Source: an uncultured Nitrosomonadales bacterium (GTDB taxonomy: Bacteria > Pseudomonadota > Gammaproteobacteria > Burkholderiales > Gallionellaceae). From it: DNA of 45,821 nt. The DNA is taken from the NCBI GenBank assembly GCA_903915035.1, contig CAIWRI010000099.1, positions 1 through 45,821 on the forward strand, written 5' to 3'. Position numbers and translations under genes: made by a program. This document shows positions 10,690 through 18,792 of this stretch, one piece after another. The notes below the pieces were generated by a model. It did no database searches. It saw nothing but the letters and a program-made list of their open reading frames with translations, and was not told the origin of the DNA. Within the stretch, counting starts at the first letter, position 1, and each line of letters starts with the position of its first letter.

Positions 10690-10820
10690 TGTCCACAAAA
10701 AACACAAAAGATTAAACCCGAGACAGCCATTGTCTCACAAGCCAATTGTTGCATCACAAGCTAATGACCTTGCGCGAACTGCGTTGGCAACCGGTGACGA
10801 ATTCGTGTCGTTCGTGGACA
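10690..10820. repeat. Short element with terminal inverted repeats (DUF971-ubiE gap)
   Basis: The left end begins TGTCCACAAAAAACACAAAAG and the right end is TTCGTGTCGTTCGTGGACA; read on the opposite strand, the right end is TGTCCACGAACGACACGAA. The ends are imperfect inverted copies around about 90 bp. Similar ends occur at 28741-28916 and more weakly at 22916-23026, suggesting a non-coding MITE-like family. Confidence 0.5.
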
Positions 10821-10843
10821 AGGGACTTTAAAAAGGAAACATC

Positions 10844-11578
10844 ATGAGTAAAACCACCCATTTCGGTTTCGAAACCGTAGACGAAAAAGACAAGGCAAAA
10901 CGCGTCGCAGGCGTGTTTACCTCAGTTGCCAGCAAGTATGACATCATGAACGATCTGATGTCAGTCGGGCTGCACCGCATCTGGAAGCGCTTCGCGGTCG
11001 GCGTAAGCGGCGTACGCAAGGGACATCGCGTACTGGATGTGGCGGGCGGCTCGGCTGATCTGTCGCGGCTGTTTTTAAAAGCGGTCGGCAGCAGCGGCCA
11101 GGTTGTGCTGACCGACATTAATAATGCCATGCTGCGTGTCGGCCGTGACCGCCTGCTGGATGAAGGAATTGCGACGCCGGTTGCGCAATGCGATGCCGAG
11201 TTTCTGCCTTTTCCCGATAATTATTTCGATTGTGTCAGCATCGCCTTCGGTCTGCGCAATGTCACGCACAAGGATGCGGCTTTGCGTGAAATGAAGCGCG
11301 TGTTAAAGCCCGGCGGGCGCGTGATCGTGCTGGAATTTTCCAAAGTCGCCAAACCGCTGGAAAAAGTCTATGACCTTTATTCCTTCAAGCTGCTGCCGAA
11401 GATGGGACAGCTGATTGCCGGCGATGCAGAAAGCTATCAATATCTGGCCGAATCCATCCGCATGCATCCGGGTCAGGAAGAATTAAAACAGATGATGATA
11501 GAAGCGGGTTTAGAGCGCGTCGAATATTTCAATCTGACCGGCGGCGTGGTCGCAGTGCATAAAGGATACAAACTCTGA
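10844..11578 (+). CDS. ubiE: Demethylmenaquinone/2-polyprenyl-benzoquinol methyltransferase
   Basis: A 244-residue class I SAM methyltransferase for the C-methylation step of ubiquinone (and menaquinone) synthesis. The N-terminal signature [18 protein letters not shown] (31-48), SAM motif [12 protein letters not shown] (63-74) and the FGLRN motif are present, and the length is typical. A ribosome-binding site (AAAAAGGAAAC) lies just ahead of the ATG at 10844. ubiJ and ubiB follow about 3 kb downstream, separated by inserted genes; ubiE-ubiJ-ubiB is the usual order, so these three mark a ubiquinone cluster. Confidence 0.96.
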   Translation: MSKTTHFGFETVDEKDKAKRVAGVFTSVASKYDIMNDLMSVGLHRIWKRFAVGVSGVRKGHRVLDVAGGSADLSRLFLKAVGSSGQVVLTDINNAMLRVGRDRLLDEGIATPVAQCDAEFLPFPDNYFDCVSIAFGLRNVTHKDAALREMKRVLKPGGRVIVLEFSKVAKPLEKVYDLYSFKLLPKMGQLIAGDAESYQYLAESIRMHPGQEELKQMMIEAGLERVEYFNLTGGVVAVHKGYKL

Positions 11579-11599
11579 GGATCGAAGATTCAGCAAGTG

Positions 11600-11658
11600 T
11601 AGCCCGGATGCAATGAAATTGAACCCGGAATTTTTCGGATTGCACGTCATCCAGGCTA
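11600..11658. repeat. TAGCCCGGATG-type hairpin repeat
   Basis: TAGCCCGGATG (11600-11610) pairs with CATCCAGGCTA (11648-11658) with one mismatch, and the inner CAAT/ATTG can extend it. Similar extragenic palindromes are widely dispersed in proteobacterial genomes. It lies directly downstream of ubiE and may stabilise or end the message. Confidence 0.6.
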
Positions 11659-11745
11659 AATTGCTTTTTAAAACCAAAAATTGCAGCTAAAACAATCGAC
11701 ATCGACTATTTATAACCCGGCACCACAAACAAGCCCGGAGTAATT

Positions 11746-11850
11746 ATGCTTTCTATTCAAGAAATTGAGAAAGCTGTTCAGCAGTTACCCGCGCAAGAAT
11801 TAGTCAAATTTCGTCTATAGTTTGCACAATTTAATGAAACCACCCGGGAT
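11746..11850 (+). pseudogene. Small antitoxin-like gene with an in-frame amber codon
   Basis: ATG at 11746 with a good ribosome-binding site (CCCGGAGTAATT) opens a frame MLSIQEIEKAVQQLPAQEL, then VKFRL, then TAG at 11818-11820. Reading through gives FAQFNETTRD. In the common small family that starts MS-x-x-EIE-x-A-x-x-QLPxxEL the next residues are FRAWFxxFD, so the stop sits where tryptophan (TGG) is expected. A single G-to-A change would create it. Homology fades after about residue 36 and no toxin partner follows. The family role as an antitoxin is from general knowledge and uncertain. Confidence 0.5.
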
Positions 11851-11932
11851 GTAACAATACTTGCGGTGCGTCATCAACGGGAAGATGACGTCCATTAGCA
11901 ATCCCTTTTTACTTTCAATAACAGGAAATACC

Positions 11933-12274
11933 ATGAGCACTTTACCAAAATGTCCACAATGCAGTTCAGAATTCACCTACGAAGATGGCGACAATTACAT
12001 CTGCCCCGAGTGTGCGCATGAATGGGCTAAAAATGCAGCAGAGGCCAGTGCCGAACAGGCTAAAGTATTCAAAGATGCCTTCGGCAACGTGCTGGTGGAT
12101 GGCGATACAATCACGGTCATCAAGGACTTGAAAGTGAAGGGCTCGTCACTGGTGGTCAAGGTCGGAACGAAAGTAAAGAACATCCGTTTGACTGATGGCG
12201 ATCACGACATCGACTGCAAAATCGACGGAATCGGCGCGATGCAATTGAAAACTGAATTCGTGAAGAAAGCCTGA
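11933..12274 (+). CDS. yjdM: Zinc-ribbon protein YjdM (PhnA family)
   Basis: A 113-residue protein. Four cysteines (C7, C10, C24, C27) form an N-terminal zinc ribbon, followed by the PhnA domain with [15 protein letters not shown]. The family was named for alkylphosphonate use, but this link is weak and YjdM's function is unknown. The ATG at 11933, behind ACAGGAAATACC, is chosen because the upstream extension contains no family sequence. It and the next gene interrupt the usual ubiE-to-ubiJ order. Confidence 0.9.
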   Translation: MSTLPKCPQCSSEFTYEDGDNYICPECAHEWAKNAAEASAEQAKVFKDAFGNVLVDGDTITVIKDLKVKGSSLVVKVGTKVKNIRLTDGDHDIDCKIDGIGAMQLKTEFVKKA

Positions 12275-12294
12275 CCGCGGATTGTCAGCACAGC

Positions 12295-12936
12295 ATGCCT
12301 GACTATTCCCCGCCGGCTGACGAGGGCCTGAAACTGATCTGCTGCGACGCGTCGCTGCTGGTTGTCAATAAGCCCGCGGGACTGTTATCTGTTCCGGGGC
12401 GAGGGGCCAACAAGCAGGATTGCCTGTCAGCCCGCGTCATCAGGGATTTCCCGGATGCGCTGACCGTGCACAGGCTGGACATGGCAACCTCGGGGTTAAT
12501 CGTATTTGCGCGCGGGATAGATATGCAGCGCCGGCTGTCGGAGATGTTCCGTGAGCGACAGGTGCAAAAAAGCTATGTGGCGATAGTCGAGGGCGTGCTG
12601 GAAAAACAAAACGGTGAAATCGCTTTGCCGATCGGCGCTGACTGGATTAACCGGCCACGGCAAAAGGTAGATATAGCTCAGGGCAAAGCGGCACTGACCC
12701 GCTATCGCCTGCTTGCCTGTTCAGAAAATTCGAGTCGCGTGGCATTGGAGCCGGTTACCGGTCGCACCCACCAGTTGCGCGTACACATGGCGGCAATCGG
12801 ACATCCGATTCTGGGTGATGCATTGTATGGTGATGCACTGGGGGCACCTGGCCTGATGCTGCATGCGCAATCATTGAGTTTCCTGCATCCCGTGAGCCGG
12901 ATGCCGCTTAATTTGCAATGTAGTGCCGCCTTTTGA
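12295..12936 (+). CDS. RluA-family RNA pseudouridine synthase
   Basis: A 213-residue pseudouridine synthase. The catalytic motif HRLDMATSG (59-67) has the nucleophile D62, and GRTHQLRVHM is the second signature. The N-terminal LLVVNKPAGLLSVPGRG is typical of the RluA clade. The protein is short and has no S4 domain, as in RluA, which modifies 23S rRNA U746 and tRNA U32; that exact target is only a suggestion. The ATG at 12295 lies 20 bp after yjdM. The neighbours give no further clue. Confidence 0.9.
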   Translation: MPDYSPPADEGLKLICCDASLLVVNKPAGLLSVPGRGANKQDCLSARVIRDFPDALTVHRLDMATSGLIVFARGIDMQRRLSEMFRERQVQKSYVAIVEGVLEKQNGEIALPIGADWINRPRQKVDIAQGKAALTRYRLLACSENSSRVALEPVTGRTHQLRVHMAAIGHPILGDALYGDALGAPGLMLHAQSLSFLHPVSRMPLNLQCSAAF

Positions 12937-12987
12937 TGTCCGTTCGATATAATGAAGCATGACCAATCTTAAAATCAGGAGTTACCG

Positions 12988-13359
12988 ATGGCTACAGGTA
13001 GACGTATCGTACTAATTGGCTTTGCATTTATCCTTTTGGTTATCGCCATTTTCGCAGCTTACAGCTGGGCTGCACTGCACTGGAACTATTCGGAAGGTGA
13101 ACGCGCAGGCTTTATGCAAAAACTCTCTCATAAGGGATGGCTGTGTAAAACATGGGAGGGAGAATTGACGCTGGTCGCGCTCCCGGGCGCAGCACCGGAG
13201 AAATTCAACTTCACGGTGCGCGATGAGACGGTTGCACAGCAAGTCAATGCCCTGGCAGGGCAACGCATCGCACTGACTTATGAACAACACAAGGGCTTGC
13301 CGACTTCCTGTTTCGGTGAAACCGAATATTTCGTCACAGCAGCCAGGCTGATCAACTAA
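12988..13359 (+). CDS. Small single-span membrane protein, unknown function
   Basis: A 123-residue protein with one N-terminal membrane helix (about 7-29) and a periplasmic part of about 90 residues. The soluble part contains two cysteines (in WLCKTWEGEL and SCFGETEYF) that could form a disulfide. I do not recognise a characterised family. A ribosome-binding site (AGGAG) precedes the ATG at 12988. It lies between an RluA-type gene and the Tim44-like gene, both on the same strand. Confidence 0.75.
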   Translation: MATGRRIVLIGFAFILLVIAIFAAYSWAALHWNYSEGERAGFMQKLSHKGWLCKTWEGELTLVALPGAAPEKFNFTVRDETVAQQVNALAGQRIALTYEQHKGLPTSCFGETEYFVTAARLIN

Positions 13360-13472
13360 GGCATCATCTTTTACTGAATGAAACTTACCATGTGCGCGGC
13401 AGCCTGACATCAGGTGAAAATAGTGTGCAGTGTTATACTTCAGCCAATTGAGCATTCTTCTGATAGAAACCC

Positions 13473-14291
13473 ATGAAAAAATTTATAATTCTGCTGACGA
13501 TAATTTTAACTTGCCTGAGTTTATTTGCCGCAACAGCTGAAGCCAGGCGATTTGGCGGCGGCGGCAGTTTCGGCAAACAACGCAGCATGGCACCACAGCA
13601 GGCACCGAGAGCGCCGGCTGCGGCACAAGGTTCAGCTCCGGCAAGACCCGGCAACAGATGGCTGGGGCCATTAGCAGGATTGGCGATAGGTGCAGGACTC
13701 GGTGCGATGTTCGCGGGTGGCGGCGGAATGCATGGCCTGCTGACGACTTTGCTGGCTGCCGCTGCGGTGATGCTGGTGATTTCCCTGTTTCGCAAGAAAC
13801 GCCCTGCGATGCAATCCATGCAATATGCGGGTCAGCCTGCCGGACAGACAGGTGCGCCTTATCAACAAACGGCGGCCTCTGCGGAAGGCCGTAGCGGCAC
13901 AAGCAAAAATATACCTGCGGATTTTCCGGTGGAAAGTTTCCTGCGTAGCGCAAAAAGCTCTTTTATCCGTTTGCAGGCGGCGAATGACCGTAAAGATTTG
14001 AACGACATTCGTGAATATACCACCCCTGAAATGTTTGCAGAAATCTCCATGCAAATGCAGGAACGCGATAATACGCCGCAAACGACCAACGTCATCGCCA
14101 TCAATGGCGAACTGATGGAAGTAGTCCATGAAGGCGACTGGGCGATTGCCAGCGTGCGCTTCACCGGCCAGCTGAGTGAAAACAACGGCATACCGGAAAG
14201 CGTCGATGAAATCTGGCATGTGCAGAAGAACCTGAAAGATGCAAATTCGGTTTGGATGCTTTCAGGCATTCAGCAAACCGTATTGCACTAA
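13473..14291 (+). CDS. Tim44-like domain membrane protein
   Basis: A 272-residue protein. It starts with a signal-like segment (1-24), then a glycine/alanine/proline-rich stretch with RRFGGGGSFGKQR, two hydrophobic segments (about 64-82 and 87-107) and a C-terminal Tim44-like domain (about 155-270). Bacterial proteins of this layout are common in betaproteobacteria just upstream of ubiJ-ubiB; their function is not established. The start ATG at 13473 gives a normal export signal. Confidence 0.85.
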   Translation: MKKFIILLTIILTCLSLFAATAEARRFGGGGSFGKQRSMAPQQAPRAPAAAQGSAPARPGNRWLGPLAGLAIGAGLGAMFAGGGGMHGLLTTLLAAAAVMLVISLFRKKRPAMQSMQYAGQPAGQTGAPYQQTAASAEGRSGTSKNIPADFPVESFLRSAKSSFIRLQAANDRKDLNDIREYTTPEMFAEISMQMQERDNTPQTTNVIAINGELMEVVHEGDWAIASVRFTGQLSENNGIPESVDEIWHVQKNLKDANSVWMLSGIQQTVLH

Positions 14292-14352
14292 CGGGTATAA
14301 AACGATGAGATTCATGATGAAATTGCCTCTGTCCGTTTCCTTCTTGTCTAAC

Positions 14353-14377
14353 TTTCTCCCGCAAGCTGGCGAGAGAG
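14353..14377. repeat. Imperfect hairpin between the Tim44 gene and ubiJ
   Basis: TCTCCCGC-AAGCT-GGCGAGAGA can fold into an imperfect stem. Its sequence resembles parts of the mosaic repeat at 30577-30662 and the tandem unit at 43199-43408 (GCGAGAGAGG). Confidence 0.35.
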
Positions 14378-14414
14378 GTAGTGTACCGCTGTGCGAATAT
14401 CAGATTCAAACACC

Positions 14415-15161
14415 ATGATCACCCGACTGTCCGCCTCGGCGCTGAACCATCTGCTGGCGCAAAACAATTGGGCTTTTGAGCGGCTGGCGCGTTTTTCCGG
14501 CAAAACGGTGCGCTTTGATGTTGCGCCATTTTCGCTTGCCTATACTGTTTTGCCTGACGGCTCGGTTTGTCACGCAGAAGAGACGGCAATCGCCGATGCC
14601 ATCAGCGTAATCGCACCGTCGCTGCTGCCGCGTCTGGCACTGCACGATGAACTGGCGCACGCAGACATTCAAAGCACGGGCGATGCAGCGCTGCTGACAG
14701 AAGTCTTCTATCTGTGGCGTAATCTGCGCTGGGACGCGGCTGAAGACCTGAGCGCTGTGACGGGCGATATCGCGGCCGAGCGCATCGTACAGGCGGTGAG
14801 TTCAAAACAGCTGTTTTCATCCGCGCTGAATCTCGCGCACGCTACCGCAGAATATTTCACAGAAGAACGACCACTCATCGCAAAACCACGGCACATTAAT
14901 GCCTTTATCGCACAAGTGGATGGTTTGCGTGATGATATGGCAAGACTGGAACAGCGCATCGTGCGCCTGTCGAACGATCATGGCAAAAAAGACACCGCTG
15001 AAGTTAAAACTCACCATGATCATCCCCTCTCCCCCGTACCCCCTCTGATGGAACAACTAGCCAATCGACTAAGCCCGCAAGCGGGCAAGTCGCTGGTTAT
15101 CCCAAAGGACGAGGAGTACCGTTCGTCGCTACGCGAGTTTCATGATAAGGAATCGTTGTAA
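14415..15161 (+). CDS. ubiJ: Ubiquinone biosynthesis accessory factor UbiJ (SCP2 domain)
   Basis: A 248-residue protein with an SCP2 (sterol-carrier-like) domain, expected to bind hydrophobic ubiquinone intermediates in the Ubi complex together with UbiB and UbiK. The ATG at 14415 begins [14 protein letters not shown]; a GTG at 14391 would add eight unrelated residues. A coiled segment lies around 180-198. The C-terminal 45 residues or so are encoded partly by a dispersed hairpin repeat (15026-15103), so this tail is probably a recent acquisition and not part of the fold. ubiB follows after 2 bp. Confidence 0.88.
   Translation: MITRLSASALNHLLAQNNWAFERLARFSGKTVRFDVAPFSLAYTVLPDGSVCHAEETAIADAISVIAPSLLPRLALHDELAHADIQSTGDAALLTEVFYLWRNLRWDAAEDLSAVTGDIAAERIVQAVSSKQLFSSALNLAHATAEYFTEERPLIAKPRHINAFIAQVDGLRDDMARLEQRIVRLSNDHGKKDTAEVKTHHDHPLSPVPPLMEQLANRLSPQAGKSLVIPKDEEYRSSLREFHDKESL
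15026..15103. repeat. Mosaic hairpin repeat, copy A, inside ubiJ
   Basis: It starts CCTCTCCCCCGTACCCC and runs through GAACAACTAGCCAATCGACT to GGTTATCCC. The stem GCCCGC-AA-GCGGGC (15073-15086) is enclosed by CGACT/AGTCG. Copy B at 30454-30578 matches it, but with a different, still perfect stem and 51 extra bases. Confidence 0.8.
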
Positions 15162-15163
15162 TC

Positions 15164-16678
15164 ATGCGTTTTATTCGTCTTTTCAAAATCATCTTTGTCA
15201 TACTGAGTTTCGGGCTGGACGAATTCCTGCTGTCACATCAGCGTGTACGCTGGCTGCGCACGCCACTGAATAACCTGCTGTTCATGCGCGACATTTCCGA
15301 ACCCCGTGCGGTGCGCTTGCGCCTTGCTCTGGAGAGTCTGGGACCGATTTTCGTCAAGTTCGGGCAAATGCTCTCGACGCGACGCGATCTGATGCCGACT
15401 GATCTGGCCGATGAACTGGCCAAGTTACAGGATCAGGTGCCGCCGTTCCCCTCAGCACAGGCGATAGCTTTGCTGCAAGCCAGCTACAAAAAACCTTTGC
15501 TTGAAGTATTCAAGCGCTTCGATGAAACGCCGATTGCCAGCGCATCGGTAGCTCAGGTGCATTTTGCCGTGCTGCACGACGGGCGCGAAGTGGCTGTCAA
15601 AATATTGCGTCCCGGCATTACCCTGACCATTGCACACGACATAGCCCTGATCAAAGTGGTCGCGGGTCTGATGGAACGGCTGTGGACAGATGGCCGCCGC
15701 CTGAAACCCCTCAAGGTGATCGAAGAATTTGAAAAGCATTTGTCCGATGAACTGGATCTGACCCGTGAAGCCGCCAACGGTAGCCTGCTGAGGCGCAACT
15801 TTGCCGAATCCCGCTTACTGCTGATACCTGAAATGTACTGGGATTACTGCACGGCGGACGTGATGGTGATGGAGCGCATGTACGGCATGCCAGTCAGCCA
15901 GGTTGGCGCGCTGCGCGATGCAGGCGTCGATATTCCGAAGTTGGCCGCAAACGGCGTGGAGATTTTCTATACTCAGGTATTTCGCGACGGTTTTTTTCAT
16001 GCCGACATGCATCCGGGCAATGTGCAGGTGGCGAGCGACGGTCGCTACATCGCACTGGATTTCGGCATCATGGGCACGTTAACCGACATCGACAAAAACT
16101 ATCTTGCGCAGAACTTCATCGCCTTCTTTCAGCGCGATTACAAACGCGTCGCCGAAGTGCATATCGAATCCGGCTGGGCACCTGCTGCTACCCGGGTTGA
16201 CGAACTGGAATCCGCGATACGCGCCGTGTGCGAGCCGATTTTCGATCGCCCCTTGCGCGAAGTTTCATTTGGTCGCGTGCTGCTGCGTCTGTTCCAGACC
16301 TCACGCCGTTTCGGCATTGAAATTCAGCCGCAACTGGTATTGCTGCAAAAAACCTTGCTCAACATCGAAGGACTGGGCTTGCAGCTTGATCCTGAGCTGG
16401 ATTTGTGGAAAACGGCAAAGCCCTGGCTGGAACGCTGGATGAGCGAGCAGGTCGGCTGGCGCGGTTTTCTAAAATCGCTCAAAGCCGAAGCACCGCGCTA
16501 CGCGACCTTACTTCCTCATCTGCCGCGCCTGCTGCATCAGCGTTTGCTGGAAAATCCCGCAGCAGGCGTCGAGCTTGCCATGCAGCAACTGCTGATTCAG
16601 CAACGCCGCCGCAATACTCTGCTGAGCGTAATTGTCGTGATTTTGCTACTGCAAACTTTACAGTTTTTACTGAGTTAA
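15164..16678 (+). CDS. ubiB: Ubiquinone biosynthesis protein UbiB (ABC1/ADCK kinase-like)
   Basis: A 504-residue atypical kinase-like ATPase needed for ubiquinone synthesis, probably helping to extract lipid intermediates from the membrane. Visible features are the KxGQ motif KFGQ (65-68), the alanine-rich loop [11 protein letters not shown], the lysine motif VAVKILRPG, the catalytic HADMHPGN and the metal-binding LDFG. The C-terminal 20 residues form a membrane helix. Length is typical. It begins 2 bp after ubiJ and is followed after 33 bp by gspG. Confidence 0.96.
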   Translation: MRFIRLFKIIFVILSFGLDEFLLSHQRVRWLRTPLNNLLFMRDISEPRAVRLRLALESLGPIFVKFGQMLSTRRDLMPTDLADELAKLQDQVPPFPSAQAIALLQASYKKPLLEVFKRFDETPIASASVAQVHFAVLHDGREVAVKILRPGITLTIAHDIALIKVVAGLMERLWTDGRRLKPLKVIEEFEKHLSDELDLTREAANGSLLRRNFAESRLLLIPEMYWDYCTADVMVMERMYGMPVSQVGALRDAGVDIPKLAANGVEIFYTQVFRDGFFHADMHPGNVQVASDGRYIALDFGIMGTLTDIDKNYLAQNFIAFFQRDYKRVAEVHIESGWAPAATRVDELESAIRAVCEPIFDRPLREVSFGRVLLRLFQTSRRFGIEIQPQLVLLQKTLLNIEGLGLQLDPELDLWKTAKPWLERWMSEQVGWRGFLKSLKAEAPRYATLLPHLPRLLHQRLLENPAAGVELAMQQLLIQQRRRNTLLSVIVVILLLQTLQFLLS

Positions 16679-16711
16679 GGCATTCACCTCATACCTTAGG
16701 AGTGCACCATA

Positions 16712-17149
16712 ATGAATTTTATAAGTAAACAACGCGCGCGCGGCTTTACCCTGATCGAAATCATGGTGGTCATCGTTATCATCGCCGTGCTGGCAGCGCT
16801 GATCGTACCAAAAGTAATGAGCCGTCCTGATGAGGCGCGCGTCACGGCAGCCAGACAAGACATAGGCTCCATAGTACAGGCGCTGAAACTCTATAAACTT
16901 GACAATATGCGCTACCCGACCACCGAGCAAGGCTTGCAGGCACTGGTCACAAAGCCTGCCACAGCGCCGATACCGGAAAACTGGAAAGGCAACGGTTATC
17001 TGGAAAAATTGCCTAAAGATCCCTGGGGCGAGCCTTATAAATATCTGCAACCCGGCTTGCACGGCGATGTCGATGTGATGAGCTATGGTGCAAACCGTGA
17101 ACCGGGCGGTGAAGGCAATGATGCGGACATCGGTTCGTGGGATTTGTAA
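16712..17149 (+). CDS. gspG: Type II secretion major pseudopilin GspG
   Basis: A 145-residue prepilin. The leader MNFISKQRARG is cut before FTLIE, leaving F+1 and E+5. The globular domain has the family sequence YPTTEQGLQALV and the calcium-binding C-terminal loop ending near GNDADIGSWDL. GspG is the main subunit of the pseudopilus that pushes substrates through the secretin. It opens a run of overlapping genes gspG-H-I-J-K. A ribosome-binding site (TTAGGAGTG) precedes the ATG. The prepilin peptidase gene gspO is not in the window. Confidence 0.97.
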   Translation: MNFISKQRARGFTLIEIMVVIVIIAVLAALIVPKVMSRPDEARVTAARQDIGSIVQALKLYKLDNMRYPTTEQGLQALVTKPATAPIPENWKGNGYLEKLPKDPWGEPYKYLQPGLHGDVDVMSYGANREPGGEGNDADIGSWDL

Positions 17150-17703
17150 GCTTTCGGAATATTAAACGTGTCGGGACTAAGCCCGACCTGCCACCTCATC
17201 TTGCATCTTGTCCCTTGCGGCCTGAATCTGGTTTTACCCTGATTGAACTCATGGTCGTGCTGGTGATCATCGGCATCGCGCTTGCGATGGTCACGCTGCA
17301 ACTCATGCCGGATAATCGCGCGGCACTGCGTCAGGAATCGGACAAGCTGGCGCTGTTGCTGGAAAATGCCCAGTTGCAGGCTCAGGCCAGTGGTCGTCCG
17401 CTTGCCTGGTCCGGAGCGGCCTCGCATTACTATTTCTGGAAAAAGGATGACTACAATGACTGGGTGCGCATCGAAGACGACCCGCTGTTTCGTCCGCGCG
17501 ATCTGCCGGATGGCATTCAAATCGGCCAGCTCAGAGTTGAAGAAATCCTCTTGAAGCCCGGCGATAAATTATTGCTCAACGCAAACAGCATTCCCCTGCC
17601 CTATACCATCGGTATTGGAAATCAATATGGCAACATGCGCATCGTCGGAAAAAGCACAGGCGAAGTAGCAACAGAATCCGGGGAGGCGCATGTTCAGCCC
17701 TAG
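17137..17703 (+). CDS. gspH: Type II secretion minor pseudopilin GspH
   Basis: A minor pseudopilin with cleavage motif SG/FTLIELM and a typical beta-rich C-terminal part. From the GTG at 17137 the leader would be 32 residues, much longer than usual. An in-frame TTG at 17215 would give the normal leader MRPESG. The extra stretch contains a palindrome (GTCGGG ACTAAG CCCGAC, near 17170-17187), so much of it may be untranslated repeat DNA. The frame overlaps gspG by 13 bp if the GTG is used. It is probably a tip-complex subunit with GspI, J and K. Confidence 0.9.
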   Translation: MGFVSFRNIKRVGTKPDLPPHLASCPLRPESGFTLIELMVVLVIIGIALAMVTLQLMPDNRAALRQESDKLALLLENAQLQAQASGRPLAWSGAASHYYFWKKDDYNDWVRIEDDPLFRPRDLPDGIQIGQLRVEEILLKPGDKLLLNANSIPLPYTIGIGNQYGNMRIVGKSTGEVATESGEAHVQP

Positions 17704-18169
17704 CCCCCTCGCTCCTCGACCCTCGACCCTCGATCCTTCACGCAATAACTTGGGGCTATGCCCTTTAGTTGTGCGGGGAAGACCCTTGCGGTCTCGTTCT
17801 TTACAGAAGGGTTTTACCCTGCTCGAATCATTGGTTGCGCTGGCGATACTGGCCATTGCCCTGTCAGCCGTAGTGCGTGCAACGGGTGCTGCCACCAATC
17901 ATGTCGATGCCATGCGCCAGCGTGTACTGGCCGACTGGGTCGCACAAAACCGGCTTGCATTGCACTCGGGGCTGGGCGACTGGCTGCCACCCGGTTCACA
18001 ACAAGGTATCGCAGTCCAGGCAGGACTCAAGTTCATCTGGCAGGAAAAAATCAGCGCCACACCCAATCCCGCCTTTCGCCACATTGAAGTGAGTGTTGCC
18101 TCCGTAGAGGCCCCTGAACATGCGCTGCGCCATCTGAACGGCTATCTGGTCGAGTATCCGCGCCGATGA
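17690..18169 (+). CDS. gspI: Type II secretion minor pseudopilin GspI
   Basis: A minor pseudopilin, 159 residues from the ATG at 17690, with cleavage motif KG/FTLLESLVAL. The ATG has GGGAGG only a few bases upstream. The resulting leader is about 42 residues, rich in S, P, L and R, and partly encoded by heptanucleotide repeats. A TTG at 17786 would give the normal leader MRSRSLQKG. The C-terminal domain has the WxAxN-type motif DWVAQNRLAL. It overlaps gspH by 14 bp and gspJ by 4 bp. GspI nucleates the tip complex with J and K. Confidence 0.9.
   Translation: MFSPSPLAPRPSTLDPSRNNLGLCPLVVRGRPLRSRSLQKGFTLLESLVALAILAIALSAVVRATGAATNHVDAMRQRVLADWVAQNRLALHSGLGDWLPPGSQQGIAVQAGLKFIWQEKISATPNPAFRHIEVSVASVEAPEHALRHLNGYLVEYPRR
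17706..17740. repeat. Heptanucleotide tandem repeat in the gspI leader
   Basis: Five 7-mers in a row: CCCTCGC, TCCTCGA, CCCTCGA, CCCTCGA and TCCTTCA. They encode the residues around PLAPRPSTLDPS. Because 7 is not a multiple of 3, loss or gain of one unit would shift the frame between the ATG at 17690 and the pseudopilin core. Confidence 0.85.
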
Positions 18170-18792
18170 AAACCATGCCGTCCTTGCTTACGCCTTCCCG
18201 TTCCTCACTCCTCGCTCCCCGATGCGGCCAAAAAGGTTTTACCCTGATCGAACTGATGGTCTCGCTGGTGATACTGGCGCTGTTGTCGGTGGCAGGATAT
18301 CGCGGCCTGGAAGCTGTCATTCAAACCCGTGAACGGGTTGCCGCTGAAACGCGCAAATGGCAGCATTTGTCGTTGTTTTTTTCGCGTCTGGATCAGGATA
18401 TTGCGCAGGCCACGCATCGCAGCATCCGCGACCAGACAGGTATCGTGCGTCCGGAATGGGCAGGTCATGCCATCGTCGTGGGCGATGACGATGCCCAACT
18501 GATTTTCAGCCGAGCAGGGACAATGACCCCGCCGCAACGTATCGGCTATCGTCTGGAACAGGACCGCATTGTGTTGCTGCGCTGGCCGGCACTGGATCAG
18601 GCCGTGCAGGCAAAACCGGTACGCTACACGATACTGGAAGGCGTACGCGAATTTAAATGGCGTTATATGGATGCGACCGGTATCTGGCAGACACAATGGC
18701 CGGTCACACCGGGCACCTTGCCTGAAGCCGCTGAACTTTCGCTCACGCTCAGCAATGGCGAACAACTCACGCGTATTTTCGCACTGCAATGA
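18166..18792 (+). CDS. gspJ: Type II secretion minor pseudopilin GspJ
   Basis: A 208-residue minor pseudopilin. Cleavage motif KG/FTLIELMVSLVILALL is followed by a beta-rich domain containing GVREFKWRYMD and the final LSNGEQLTRIFAL. The ATG at 18166 overlaps the gspI stop (ATGA). The leader is 24 residues, longer than usual, with TPSRSSLLAPR encoded by heptanucleotide repeats; it resembles the GspI leader. It acts with I and K in the pseudopilus tip. Confidence 0.93.
   Translation: MKTMPSLLTPSRSSLLAPRCGQKGFTLIELMVSLVILALLSVAGYRGLEAVIQTRERVAAETRKWQHLSLFFSRLDQDIAQATHRSIRDQTGIVRPEWAGHAIVVGDDDAQLIFSRAGTMTPPQRIGYRLEQDRIVLLRWPALDQAVQAKPVRYTILEGVREFKWRYMDATGIWQTQWPVTPGTLPEAAELSLTLSNGEQLTRIFALQ
18194..18221. 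repeat. Heptanucleotide tandem repeat in the gspJ leader
   Basis: Four 7-mers: CTTCCCG, TTCCTCA, CTCCTCG and CTCCCCG. They are close relatives of the gspI copy and lie in the same relative place, just before the prepilin cleavage motif. Confidence 0.75.

Noticed and set aside
13433..14409. Several long frames opposite the Tim44-like gene
   Set aside because: They are shadows of a GC-rich gene; the + strand frame has the signal peptide, domain and start site.
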